Shown one piece after another: positions 17,135 through 25,639 of a stretch of 64,000 bases of DNA; position 1 is the stretch's first letter, and the number at the start of each line of letters is the position of its first letter. The position numbers and the translations under genes were made by a program. Source of the DNA: G965218495 sp965262785 (lineage in GTDB: Bacteria; Bacteroidota; Rhodothermia; Rhodothermales; Bin80); assembly GCA_965262785.1 (NCBI GenBank), contig OZ253559.1, positions 1,302,001 to 1,366,000 of the forward strand, given 5' to 3'. The notes under the pieces were generated by a model. It was not told where the DNA came from and searched no databases. It saw only the letters and a list, made by a program, of their open reading frames with translations.

Positions 17135-18211
17135 CTATCGGTCTCGTAGTACGTTGTCGTAAAGCTTAACGTATCTGTCGCTCTCATCGCTCTCCGGGTT
17201 CCGATCCGCCTGCAGCATGACTAGGTGCTCATCGTCCACCGCAAAGTCCATCGGTGGCCGGGTAACACCGTAGCTCTTGATATACTCGCCGGTGGCTGCA
17301 TCGTACACGTCCAGGTAGCGCAAAGTTACGCCGTCGTCATCGGATGCGGGCTGAACCAGGCAGTACTTGCCATATACCTGTATGTTGAGTGAAGCATACA
17401 GGGCATGCGGTGAGAAACTCATGACTCTGCTGGTTTCCCCCACGGTTTCAACGTAGTTGATCTCACCCGGATGGTTGTCGATCGTCGACACAGAGAATAG
17501 CAGCGTACCTTCCAAAGTGTACTTCTTGATCAGTGACTCGGAGTAACCAGCATAGTAAATATGACCGTTGTGATACTCTAGAAAACCCGAGTAGCGAAGC
17601 GGCCACGCCGGCCCCTGATTCTCTGTATTTTGCACCTTACCTATCCTGTGCATTACCGTACCATCTACGTCCGACACTAAGATCAGGTTGTCAGAACTTG
17701 CGTTGTCAAAGGTCAGCGCCTTGCCGTCTTCCGTTACCGCCAATCTCGTGATGTATTGATCAACAGGGTGTTCGTCAACAAACTTGCCGGTTAAAGTAAA
17801 CCTAGCTACACCGTGTGTTCTGTTTGCCAGTACCAGATGCTGTTCGGACACGCCGTAGCCGCGGAACGCAGCGACTTCTCCAGGCCCTTCTCCACGGCCA
17901 TGGCCAATAAACCGGTACGTTCCAAAGTCTTCCTTATCAATCACGAGGATTTTCCCTAATCGGCTATCGCCCAGATAAATCTGCTGATTGCCCACTTCAA
18001 CGGTGTAGGTGTTGTACACATCGTAATCAGACAGTGGAAAACTGTCCACTGCTGCCAGTCTGGACACGACCACACGTTCTTCTGCGCTCTGTTCCACCTT
18101 GGCAAGGAAGTCATCTGCCAAGCCAGTACTGGAAGGGGTGCTGGAGCAGGCGGCGCTGCCAACGCACAGCGCGCACGTCAAAGCAAGGCGATACCCTTTT
18201 AAATTGCCCAT
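17135..18211 (-). CDS. 6-bladed beta-propeller lipoprotein
   Basis: About 358 aa from the ATG at 18211 (MGNLKGYRLALTCALCVGSAACSS), which gives a lipoprotein-type signal ending at Cys; the longer frame from 18247 lacks this start logic. Blade-like repeats follow (IYLGDSRLGKILVIDKEDFGTYRFIGHGRGEGPGE, then HLVLANRTHGVARFTLTGKFV and others), as in Bacteroidota 6-bladed propellers. It lies between the Cys-rich peptide and the CxxC membrane protein. Function unknown; a surface or periplasmic binding role is inferred. Confidence 0.7.
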   Translation of the reverse strand: MGNLKGYRLALTCALCVGSAACSSTPSSTGLADDFLAKVEQSAEERVVVSRLAAVDSFPLSDYDVYNTYTVEVGNQQIYLGDSRLGKILVIDKEDFGTYRFIGHGRGEGPGEVAAFRGYGVSEQHLVLANRTHGVARFTLTGKFVDEHPVDQYITRLAVTEDGKALTFDNASSDNLILVSDVDGTVMHRIGKVQNTENQGPAWPLRYSGFLEYHNGHIYYAGYSESLIKKYTLEGTLLFSVSTIDNHPGEINYVETVGETSRVMSFSPHALYASLNIQVYGKYCLVQPASDDDGVTLRYLDVYDAATGEYIKSYGVTRPPMDFAVDDEHLVMLQADRNPESDESDRYVKLYDNVLRDR

Positions 18212-18253
18212 CTCGACGTCAATGTTACGTGGCACCAGTGGCTGCACTGAGGT

Positions 18254-18559
18254 CTATTCATCATCACAACTTGATCCCTCGTAGCATGGTCTGAAGCACC
18301 GTATCCATTTGCAGTCACCGGGATCGCACTCTTGCTGCTCGATTAACCCACACTCCCATTGGTCGTCTGAGCCGTGACACTGATCCCCTGCACCTTGCCA
18401 TCGGTCCTTGAAGCAGTCGCTGCAGCCCGTACACGTTTCCGTCTCCGCGGCCAGTGCCTCCTGCATCGCGACCTCGAGAGAGCCATCCTGCCACGACACT
18501 TGTACGCTTAAAGCAAGGCAGATAGCTGCCGTCAGTAAGAAGATTGCTACGATCCTCAT
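18254..18559 (-). CDS. Exported Cys-rich peptide precursor, NVEALA-like
   Basis: 101 aa. The start at 18559 is fixed by a strong ribosome site AAGGAGGT with 6 bases before ATG. A signal/leader region (MRIVAIFLLTAAICLALSV) is followed by the short AMQEALAAETE block, similar in position to the NVEALA leader of Bacteroidota peptides. A domain with 10 cysteines then begins CTGCSDC. The next gene downstream is a propeller lipoprotein. It is likely secreted and disulphide-bonded or metal-binding; the partner relationship with the propeller is inference. Confidence 0.65.
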   Translation of the reverse strand: MRIVAIFLLTAAICLALSVQVSWQDGSLEVAMQEALAAETETCTGCSDCFKDRWQGAGDQCHGSDDQWECGLIEQQECDPGDCKWIRCFRPCYEGSSCDDE

Positions 18560-18688
18560 GGTGATACCTCCTTGGGTTGGGTGGTGGTTGTTGCGTCGGT
18601 GACGATTAGCTCGCCAAGCGGCGCACAGTATAAGACCCACCGGTGTCTTTTCATACAGATTCGTGTGTATTCTGAAAAAAATGTGGTG

Positions 18689-18704
18689 TGTGCCAATAAA
18701 AATG
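18689..18704 (-). repeat. Orphan IS3 terminal-repeat fragment
   Basis: TGTGCCAATAAAAATG matches the outer part of the IS3 termini seen at 30952 and 32582 (tgtgccaa followed by A-rich and tgag). The match stops there, so it is a short remnant at best. Confidence 0.35.
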
Positions 18705-18718
18705 GCTCTCACGGGCAT

Positions 18719-19125
18719 TTCAGACCGTCCTCTTCAACCACGCGGTGGGAAAAGAGCGCAGGGTACAGGTGGCGGGCGCACGGGTCATGGCCTTCATGGT
18801 GGTTACGGTCGTTAGGTGTGAATTGTGCGCCTTCCGCCAGGTAATCAGGGAGGCGCGATGCGCGGCGATTCTGAGGCAGATTCCACCCTTGTTTGTGCGC
18901 GGTGATTTCAGGCGCCGTGCAGGGCGTCCCCTCATGTGCCACAAAAAAGGTGGAACAGGCTGGATCCTGGCGAAGACCCGGTGCTAAACGCCCGCGCCAA
19001 CCTACGAGGCACTCCCAGCGGGCCGGGGTGTAAACCACCGCACGCATACCTGCCATTCGTGTTGCACGACCCTGCGCAGACGAACCACGATACCTTGGCT
19101 CCACTTACTCTCTAGCCACCAATGA
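18719..19125. other. Gene-free stretch with dispersed repeats
   Basis: No convincing gene. 18855-18935 resembles 38668-38740 and 45108-45140 (core GCGGTGAYYTCAGGC). 18989-19048 resembles 16480-16541. These look like parts of an old dispersed element or a shared upstream region. Confidence 0.4.
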
Positions 19126-19185
19126 GATGCGTCCAGATTCACAGACTTTCGCAGCCAACTGTCCAATTTTCATTTGCACACTCCG
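19126..19185 (-). repeat. 60-bp inverted repeat, left copy
   Basis: This is the reverse complement of 21899-21958 with a single mismatch. Read on the minus strand it contains an ATG starting MKIGQLAAKVCESGRI, which then diverges and stops after about 22 codons. The pair encloses the lipoprotein and transposase genes. Confidence 0.75.
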
Positions 19186-19221
19186 CACGGGTAAAGCACG
19201 ACATTCATGTTCATTCACAAC

Positions 19222-20250
19222 TCAATAATCCCAATTCCACTTGCGAATACCTGAGCAACTAGCTCTGTCACTAGCATCGTCTTTTTCCCCCGCGAAATAC
19301 GCTGATATTTTCGCTTTAGTAACACTGTGATCCCGATCCTTCAGATATGTATGCCTAATCTCCGCTGCATTGTACTTTGTATACCTGTAAGGTACGTCTA
19401 TTATGACATCAGGATCATCAGACTCTACATAGGAAAAAGTGGCATCTATCTCAACCCATGCAATTCTGTGGTGCTTCCAGCGCCGAAACCATCCTTTCTT
19501 CTTTTTCTTTTGACTTTCCAATTCAGAACCGAAGGAGCGGTAAATACCCCAGTTATTGATCCACGAACCACCTCTTAGCCGATAATTGTAGCGCCCCTGA
19601 TTCGGGAAATATTCACTACAGTCGCCCGCTCCGAGGGTCGCCGTGGACCCGCCCGCTGCGGGAGCGACAGACAGCAAGCGCTCTACTTCAAACACGTTAA
19701 CTTGTCCATCGAGTAGATGACTATCATCCGAATCGCCCCCACTGTAGACTGCTCTCAATGGAATGGATAGGAGTGGTGCCGTAGCATGCGCGGCAACACT
19801 ATACACATGCTTACGGGTAATTTTGTAGACCGAGTCGGCTATCTGGATCTCACCATCGCGGTTAAGTAGGCTCTCAAAAACAGGGTCCTCTACGATGCGC
19901 AATGGTCCTGGGAGTTCCGTAGCTGTCTCGTCCGTGGCACTCGCCAGCAGCCGATCAGTCTCAGTACGAAGAGACTGAAAACCGTAGAGTTGAGCCTCTA
20001 CAGCATCCAATGCAGATGGCTCTTGATTCACTATCAGGTAATCAGCGAAAGCATTAAACTGGTCCATTGACTTGAATTCGAGCCTGGCATCTCGGACCTC
20101 TGGCAGAGTAACGTGTGCTGTAGCCTGCTCGGGAGGAATCTGGCTGTAGTCCTCAACAGTGCCCAGTGTGTCACAGCCAGCAATCAGTATGGTTGTAAGA
20201 ATGACAGTGGCGGCCAGTGAAGACATTAGACGGTAGCGTAAGCAGCGCAT
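19222..20250 (-). CDS. Hypothetical lipoprotein, about 342 aa
   Basis: The ATG at 20250 opens MRCLRYRLMSSLAATVILTTILIAGCDTLG, a lipoprotein signal with lipobox IAGC; the frame extends upstream to 20382 but without signal logic. The mature part has a helical N-terminal half and a middle block (LNRDGEIQIADSVYKITRKHVYSV) of a kind common in Bacteroidota surface lipoproteins. A basic patch (ESQKKKKKGWFRRWKHHR) is followed by a beta-rich C-terminus. No enzyme motif seen. It is flanked by the transposase and inside the 60-bp inverted repeats. Confidence 0.55.
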   Translation of the reverse strand: MRCLRYRLMSSLAATVILTTILIAGCDTLGTVEDYSQIPPEQATAHVTLPEVRDARLEFKSMDQFNAFADYLIVNQEPSALDAVEAQLYGFQSLRTETDRLLASATDETATELPGPLRIVEDPVFESLLNRDGEIQIADSVYKITRKHVYSVAAHATAPLLSIPLRAVYSGGDSDDSHLLDGQVNVFEVERLLSVAPAAGGSTATLGAGDCSEYFPNQGRYNYRLRGGSWINNWGIYRSFGSELESQKKKKKGWFRRWKHHRIAWVEIDATFSYVESDDPDVIIDVPYRYTKYNAAEIRHTYLKDRDHSVTKAKISAYFAGEKDDASDRASCSGIRKWNWDY

Positions 20251-20580
20251 TGTATTGTTGTATCGTAACGAAGAGCTAAGACCGGTTGTAACCTGTGGTC
20301 GACATTGACAGCCTGTGAGAACTGCCACTGACCGAACAGCACTTGAATGTACGATTCTTGAGCTTCTGAGCCTTTTGCACAATTCACTTCAGCCCTTGAT
20401 TTGGGAGTAGGAGCTTCGTCAAGCCAGTGTGATTCTGCACGTATCAACTTGTTCGACCTTTGCATTGCGGAAGTCTTGCTCGAATGGGGGTGACGAACTG
20501 CGCAGGGAGGCATGACACGGCATAGCTGACCCGGCCCGCGCTGATGGCGAGACGGGCCCTACGTGAGGGTACGGGTGCGC
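20251..20580. other. Intergenic stretch between lipoprotein and transposase
   Basis: About 330 bases with no supported gene. The right part probably contains one terminal repeat of the transposase element, but I could not fix its boundary. Confidence 0.4.
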
Positions 20581-21696
20581 TTAGAGCACCAGGCGCATCA
20601 ACTGGTCGACGGTCAGCGCCAGGATGCCGAACATCAGGTGGCAGTAGACCTTGCTATGCCCGCGTACCCGCACATACCGTCCGCCGAACTCGTCTTTGAG
20701 TCGTCCATTGACCCGCTCCACCGTCGAGCGCTCTCTGAAACGTCTCCTCTCTGGCGTAACGTGTCCGATGCTGCGTTGCGCCCGCGCCTCGCGCTTTAGC
20801 TCCTCATTGCCACGCGGGTTGATATCAATGATCGGCACATGCCCCAGCGATCTGCTATGCTCTCGGATTTCCTTAGCATCGTACGCACTGTCCATCAAGT
20901 CGTACAGACTTTGTACCCGAGCGGCCGTCATCACTGCCAGCGGGATCGCCACCTGGCTGTCATGGACCGAAGCCGATGTTAGCGCAGCGCTGATCGGAAT
21001 CCCCCCGTCAATCACATCCAAGTGCAGCTTGAAGCCGACCCAGCAGTGCCCGTGACCCTTCGAATTGCGTTTTGTCCCGACATTGCAGTCCTTCGGCAAT
21101 TCTTCCAGCATATCATCCAGCTCCATGGAGCGTTGACGCTGCAGGCGGGTAGGGGTTTTCGGTTGTTTGCCGTCGTTGGCCTTGGGCACAGACCGCTTCG
21201 GCTTCTCGCGTGCCGAAATCGCGGTCGCGTCCCGCGAAACGTGCCCGGCCAGATGATCCTCCAGTGCGCACTCCAGCAGCACTGCGTGCAGCCGCCCCGG
21301 CAGGTCACTGTTGGCAAATTCCGCGAACGCCCGCGAAAACGACGATTCGCTCGGTACCATGTACGACCACTCCCAGCCGCATAGCTGGTGCAGTACCGGA
21401 TCGCTCTTTAGTCGCTCCACCAACGCCCGCGTGGTCGGGATATCGAATACGGACTTAGCCAAAAAAGCCCGCGCCAGCGCAGCCCGGTCCGCCTTCGGAC
21501 GGCCTGGACCCTTGGACTCGCACCCCGACAACAGCTCCTCCACGCGCACTAATTCCACCACAGAAACGAATCGTCTGTGCTGTTCACTGAGCTCGCCAAT
21601 AGTGAGCTCCAGCAATGGAAACAATCTGAGCTGGAATGTGGACCAGTACCTGGATAACTCTGATCGCAATCGCATCTGCACGTTTATTGTATACAT
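20581..21696 (-). CDS. IS5/IS1182-like transposase (DUF772 plus DDE)
   Basis: 371 aa. The N-terminal half has a DUF772-like helical domain (RAALARAFLAKSVFDIPTTRALVERLKSD … SSFSRAFAEF). The catalytic part shows RDATAISA, GFKLHLDV … HDSQVAIPL, LMDSAYDAKEI and the Glu-containing RSTVERVNGRLKDEFG. The frame is complete, so it may be active. Terminal repeats were not confidently found. Confidence 0.85.
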   Translation of the reverse strand: MYTINVQMRLRSELSRYWSTFQLRLFPLLELTIGELSEQHRRFVSVVELVRVEELLSGCESKGPGRPKADRAALARAFLAKSVFDIPTTRALVERLKSDPVLHQLCGWEWSYMVPSESSFSRAFAEFANSDLPGRLHAVLLECALEDHLAGHVSRDATAISAREKPKRSVPKANDGKQPKTPTRLQRQRSMELDDMLEELPKDCNVGTKRNSKGHGHCWVGFKLHLDVIDGGIPISAALTSASVHDSQVAIPLAVMTAARVQSLYDLMDSAYDAKEIREHSRSLGHVPIIDINPRGNEELKREARAQRSIGHVTPERRRFRERSTVERVNGRLKDEFGGRYVRVRGHSKVYCHLMFGILALTVDQLMRLVL

Positions 21697-21898
21697 TTAT
21701 GATTCTCACGTGTTCAAGTATACGACTCACGACGCACTTAATCCGCATTATTCTCACCCACGCACTAACTTTCTACGCCCGGTTTCGCGCTCTCAGCCTA
21801 TTTTTGCAAAAGGCTCTCTAGTATTCCCAAAAACTGGACACGGCCGAAAGAAAGTGCTTCCGGCTTCCACAGACGCATTGAAGCACCATGAAGCGTAA

Positions 21899-21958
21899 CG
21901 GAGTGTGCAAATGAAAATTGGACAGTTGGCTGCGAAAGTTTGTGAATCTGGACGCATC
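21899..21958 (+). repeat. 60-bp inverted repeat, right copy
   Basis: 59 of 60 positions match the reverse complement of 19126-19185. It spans the start of the small ORF at 21911. The 1.3-kb IS5-like element and the lipoprotein gene lie between the copies. Confidence 0.75.
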
Positions 21959-22051
21959 CGTAGAACAGCAAGTGGCACGGTAGTTGTGGCCAAGGGTGCC
22001 GGTGACCACCAATGGCGCGGTGACCTGGAAAGGGGTCTTGCAAAGTTCTAA
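21911..22051 (+). CDS. Small ORF beginning in the inverted repeat, 46 aa
   Basis: The frame MKIGQLAAKVCESGRIRRT… runs 46 codons to TAA at 22051. The other repeat copy shares the first 16 codons and then diverges, so these look like two fragments of the same gene start joined to different sequence. No family is assigned. Confidence 0.3.
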   Translation: MKIGQLAAKVCESGRIRRTASGTVVVAKGAGDHQWRGDLERGLAKF

Positions 22052-22143
22052 ATTAGGCAGGTGACCAATGCGGCGAAACTTGAATGCTTGATAGCCCGTG
22101 CATGCAAGCGCCACGCTGGCGCTTGGCAGTACACATCAGCCGC

Positions 22144-24477
22144 ATGCAGTACTTCAGGTACGCGGTTGTAGGGACCCTTTTCCTCGCTGCTGCCTGGAGC
22201 GCAACGGCGCAGAGTTTCGCAGTGAGCGGCTACGTCGAGGATGCAGTGAGCGGTGAGCGGATTCCCAGCGCAAACCTGCATCTCGTCCGCGAGAGGGCGG
22301 GCACGAGCACAAACCAGTTTGGTTTCTTTAGCCTCATAGTTGGTCCGCGCCCCTTCAAGTTGTCGGTGACGCACGTTGCCTACTTCCCGCAGGTCGTAGA
22401 GTGGTCGGTACAGGCCGACACATCACTGGTATTTCTTCTGCAGCCGCGCGTTACGACGCTTGATGCCATCGTGGTTACGGGCGAGGGCGAATCCCGTGCG
22501 CGGCAAATCCAGATGAGCCAGCACAGCTTGCCAGTGGAGCAGGTGGAGTCGCTGCCCGTATTGCTTGGTGAAACGGATGTGCTCAAAACGTTGCAGTTGC
22601 TGCCCGGCATCCAGTCGGGCCGCGAAGGCTTCAGCGGCATCTACGTTCGCGGCGGGCGTGCGGACCAGAACCTGATCTTGCTGGATGGTCTGCCACTGTA
22701 CAACCCGAACCATGCGCTTGGCCTTTTCAGCGTCTTTAATCCGTCTGCGATGAAGCAGGTGGAATTAATCAAGGGGGGCTTTCCGGCCCGTTACGGGGGG
22801 CGCCTGTCGTCAGTGGTGAGCCTTACCATGAAGGAGGGCAACCTGAAGCACTTTGGCGGCGAAGGGAAGCTAGGGCTGATTACGTCGCGCCTGATGTTCG
22901 AAGGGCCCTTAGTGCGTGAGCGGGCGTCCTTTATCGTTTCCGGGCGGCGCACCTTTCTCGACCAGATTCTGCGGTGGTTTCAGCCAAAGGGCCGGCGGTA
23001 TGCGGCGCACTTTCAGGACCTGAATTTCAAGGCGAACTACATCATTTCGGGACGAGATCGGATATACCTTAGCGGCTACCTGGGTAAGGATGCCTTCGTG
23101 TTCAGGCAGCGCAAAACGGCGAATAATCCGACGCGAATGGAGATGGACTTGGAGCTCGGCTGGCAGAACCGACTGGCTTCGATCCGCTGGAATCACCTGT
23201 TTGGCGAGCGCTTGTTTGCCAATGTCACCGCTGGCGTAGTCGGTTATCGGATAGCTTCCGACGTTGCCACGCGCGACTCCGGCCCTGCGGATCAGGCAGA
23301 GACCTATCGGCAGGTCTGGCGGTCGTCCGTGTTGGACTACACGGCGCGCCTCGACATGGAGTATGCGGCTGGACTCAGGCACTACATGCGTTTCGGTATG
23401 GAATTCTCCGCCCGTCATTTCACGCCGTCCGCCGTGCGGACGCGCTACAGCGGTCACGGCGACGCAGGCCTGGATTTGCGGCAGCACCAGGCTGGCGACA
23501 TAGCTTCGCAGGAGTTGGCCCTGTACGTAGAGGATGATGTGCAGTTGCCCTTCGGCGCGCGCGCAAACCTTGGGTTGCGCCTTTCCGGCGCCGGCAGTCA
23601 GGGACGTGTTGCACGCGCGCTGGAGCCGCGCGCAAGCGTGAATATCCCGCTGCGTGCAGACTTGGCAGCCAAGGTGTCCTATGCGTTCATGCAGCAGTAC
23701 ATGCACCTGATGGCGGGAACCGGAAGTGCGCTCTCACGGGAAGTGTGGATTCCGTTCATGCGCGCAATAGGTCCCCAGCGCAGCTCACAGGTGGCGGTCG
23801 GCCTCGTGCGCAGCTTCCTGGGACATGGTGTGGATGTTTCGCTTGAAAGCTACTACAAGCGCATGAACGGGCAGCTGGAGTACAAGGCCAACGCCCGTCC
23901 TTATCAGGCGAGCACGTTGGGGTGGCCGTCTTTGGTGGAGCGCGGACACGGCACCAGCTACGGGGCGGAACTGTTCGTTGAGCGACAGCGACGGCGCCTG
24001 AGCGGGTGGCTTGGCTACACATGGGCACGGACCACACGAAGGTTCACGCGGCTTAATGCGGGTGAGCCATTCCCTGATGGCTATGACCGGCGGCACGATG
24101 TGTCCGTCGTCGGCCAGTACCGCCTGACGGACCATACCATGCTTGCAGCGTCGTGGGTGTACGGGAGTGGTTATCCGATCTGGCTGCCATCCGGTAGATA
24201 TCAGGATCGCCTGAGCCCCTATGAGGGCGACTTTCTCGACTATGGCCCAATCAATTCTGCCCGCGTGCCCGCGGCCCATCGCCTCGACGTAAGTGCGCAT
24301 TTCACCAAGCAGATTGACTGGGGCGAGCGCACCTTCATCCTCGGCCTGTACAATGTCTACAATCGAAGGAATCCCTTGTACGTGTACCCGGAACTCGATA
24401 AGCCAGGAGTTATTCGCTGGAAGCAGCTGAGCCTGTTGCAGCTGATTCCGGCAGTGTCCTACCAACTACGATTTTAA
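22144..24477 (+). CDS. TonB-dependent outer-membrane receptor
   Basis: About 777 aa from the ATG at 22144, which gives a signal peptide (MQYFRYAVVGTLFLAAAWSATAQ). Next comes a CarboxypepD_reg-like domain (FAVSGYVEDAVSGERIPSANLHL, ~22-100). The plug domain follows with DVLKTLQLLPGIQSGREGFSGIYVRGG and LILLDGLPLYNPNH. A beta-barrel follows to a terminal Phe (SYQLRF), the usual outer-membrane sorting signal. It takes up a ligand using TonB energy; the ligand is not predictable. It is two bases upstream of the DUF4249 lipoprotein gene, the standard partner in Bacteroidota. Confidence 0.9.
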   Translation: MQYFRYAVVGTLFLAAAWSATAQSFAVSGYVEDAVSGERIPSANLHLVRERAGTSTNQFGFFSLIVGPRPFKLSVTHVAYFPQVVEWSVQADTSLVFLLQPRVTTLDAIVVTGEGESRARQIQMSQHSLPVEQVESLPVLLGETDVLKTLQLLPGIQSGREGFSGIYVRGGRADQNLILLDGLPLYNPNHALGLFSVFNPSAMKQVELIKGGFPARYGGRLSSVVSLTMKEGNLKHFGGEGKLGLITSRLMFEGPLVRERASFIVSGRRTFLDQILRWFQPKGRRYAAHFQDLNFKANYIISGRDRIYLSGYLGKDAFVFRQRKTANNPTRMEMDLELGWQNRLASIRWNHLFGERLFANVTAGVVGYRIASDVATRDSGPADQAETYRQVWRSSVLDYTARLDMEYAAGLRHYMRFGMEFSARHFTPSAVRTRYSGHGDAGLDLRQHQAGDIASQELALYVEDDVQLPFGARANLGLRLSGAGSQGRVARALEPRASVNIPLRADLAAKVSYAFMQQYMHLMAGTGSALSREVWIPFMRAIGPQRSSQVAVGLVRSFLGHGVDVSLESYYKRMNGQLEYKANARPYQASTLGWPSLVERGHGTSYGAELFVERQRRRLSGWLGYTWARTTRRFTRLNAGEPFPDGYDRRHDVSVVGQYRLTDHTMLAASWVYGSGYPIWLPSGRYQDRLSPYEGDFLDYGPINSARVPAAHRLDVSAHFTKQIDWGERTFILGLYNVYNRRNPLYVYPELDKPGVIRWKQLSLLQLIPAVSYQLRF

Positions 24478-24479
24478 CA

Positions 24480-25493
24480 ATGCGGGGGCTGAGCGTAATC
24501 ATCTTACTCATGGGGCTGCAGTGCAAGGCACCCGTGGACTTGGAATTCCCGACGGGCTACAAGCCAAAAGTGGTCGTCAACGCGGAGTTTTCGCCGGACA
24601 GCGCCTGGGCGGTCCTGCTCCACCGTAGCGTGCCGTACGCCGACAGCGTTTACTGGCAAGACCATTGGATTACCGACGCGTCGGTTTCGATTCAGGGCGG
24701 CGATGGCATGCTGGAACGACTCATCCACACCGGCCACGGCATCTTCCGGTCTGCTGCAGAGCTGCATCCGAAGAGCGATATGCTCTACATGCTGACCGTC
24801 ACTGTGCCCGGGCTCCCGGTGGCGGTGGCGACGTCCAGTGCCCCTGCCATTGATGCGGGGTTTATAGCGATCAAGGAAGTGGCTCCGCCATCTGGCGCAA
24901 ATAAGGGTTCATACGAGGTGCGGGTCCGGGTAGACGATAAGCCGGGCTATGACCGCTACAGCATTCAGGTAGAGCAATTGGAGCCCGTTTGTTTGGGTGA
25001 GCAAGGCTACGCCCGGCGGGACGTAACCGGAGGCGGGGCCACAAGGTATAGAGCAATGGAGTTTGACAGCGCCTTTCCTGACCTGCGGGAAAGGTTGCCG
25101 CAGGTCAACGACCCGTCTTTTCCTTATGTGCCGGAAGACCACTTTTATTACGAAGGATATTTTTCGGACCGGCTTTTTCAGGGCGCGACCACGGAGATCG
25201 AGCTGACGGTATTCGCAGAACACCACGACGCCATTGTGCCGCACTTCAGGCTGACAGTAACGAACTGGAGCCGGGAGCTTTGGTCATACTACGAGTCATT
25301 CGCACTGGTCGATCCGTTCTATCCTGATTACTTCGGAGACGAGCTTACGATTTTGTATACAAACGTTGAGGGTGGCCTGGGCATTTTTGGAGGTGCGTCA
25401 ACTCAGGTTTTCCGCGTTGATGCCGCAGGCAATTCATGGGATGAGGACACCTTGAAGGTGGGCTCTCGTCATCTGATGCCCTGCGATCGATGA
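24480..25493 (+). CDS. DUF4249-type lipoprotein partner of the TonB receptor
   Basis: 337 aa. A short lipoprotein signal (LSVIILLMGLQC) is followed by the DUF4249 pattern: VVVNAEFSPDSAWAVLLHRSVPYADS near the N-terminus, a beta-sandwich-like middle, and LWSYYESF with VEGGLGIFGGAS near the end. It is probably a surface-exposed partner that works with the receptor two bases upstream. Confidence 0.85.
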   Translation: MRGLSVIILLMGLQCKAPVDLEFPTGYKPKVVVNAEFSPDSAWAVLLHRSVPYADSVYWQDHWITDASVSIQGGDGMLERLIHTGHGIFRSAAELHPKSDMLYMLTVTVPGLPVAVATSSAPAIDAGFIAIKEVAPPSGANKGSYEVRVRVDDKPGYDRYSIQVEQLEPVCLGEQGYARRDVTGGGATRYRAMEFDSAFPDLRERLPQVNDPSFPYVPEDHFYYEGYFSDRLFQGATTEIELTVFAEHHDAIVPHFRLTVTNWSRELWSYYESFALVDPFYPDYFGDELTILYTNVEGGLGIFGGASTQVFRVDAAGNSWDEDTLKVGSRHLMPCDR

Positions 25494-25639
25494 GGCCGGT
25501 GGTGCCTCAATCGCGCTGGCCCAAGGGAGCTTGCGGAATCTTTGACTTTCGCCAGTGCCTCGATGGCCCATCGTGGAGTCTGGCGATTGCGAGCGGTCCG
25601 GTGCACTGCAGCGCCTTACCGAAAACATCCATTTGATCC

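Noticed and set aside
21911..22051. MKIGQLA start suggesting a MerR regulator or HicA toxin
   Set aside because: Only the first few residues fit; the rest of the 46-aa frame has neither fold's pattern.
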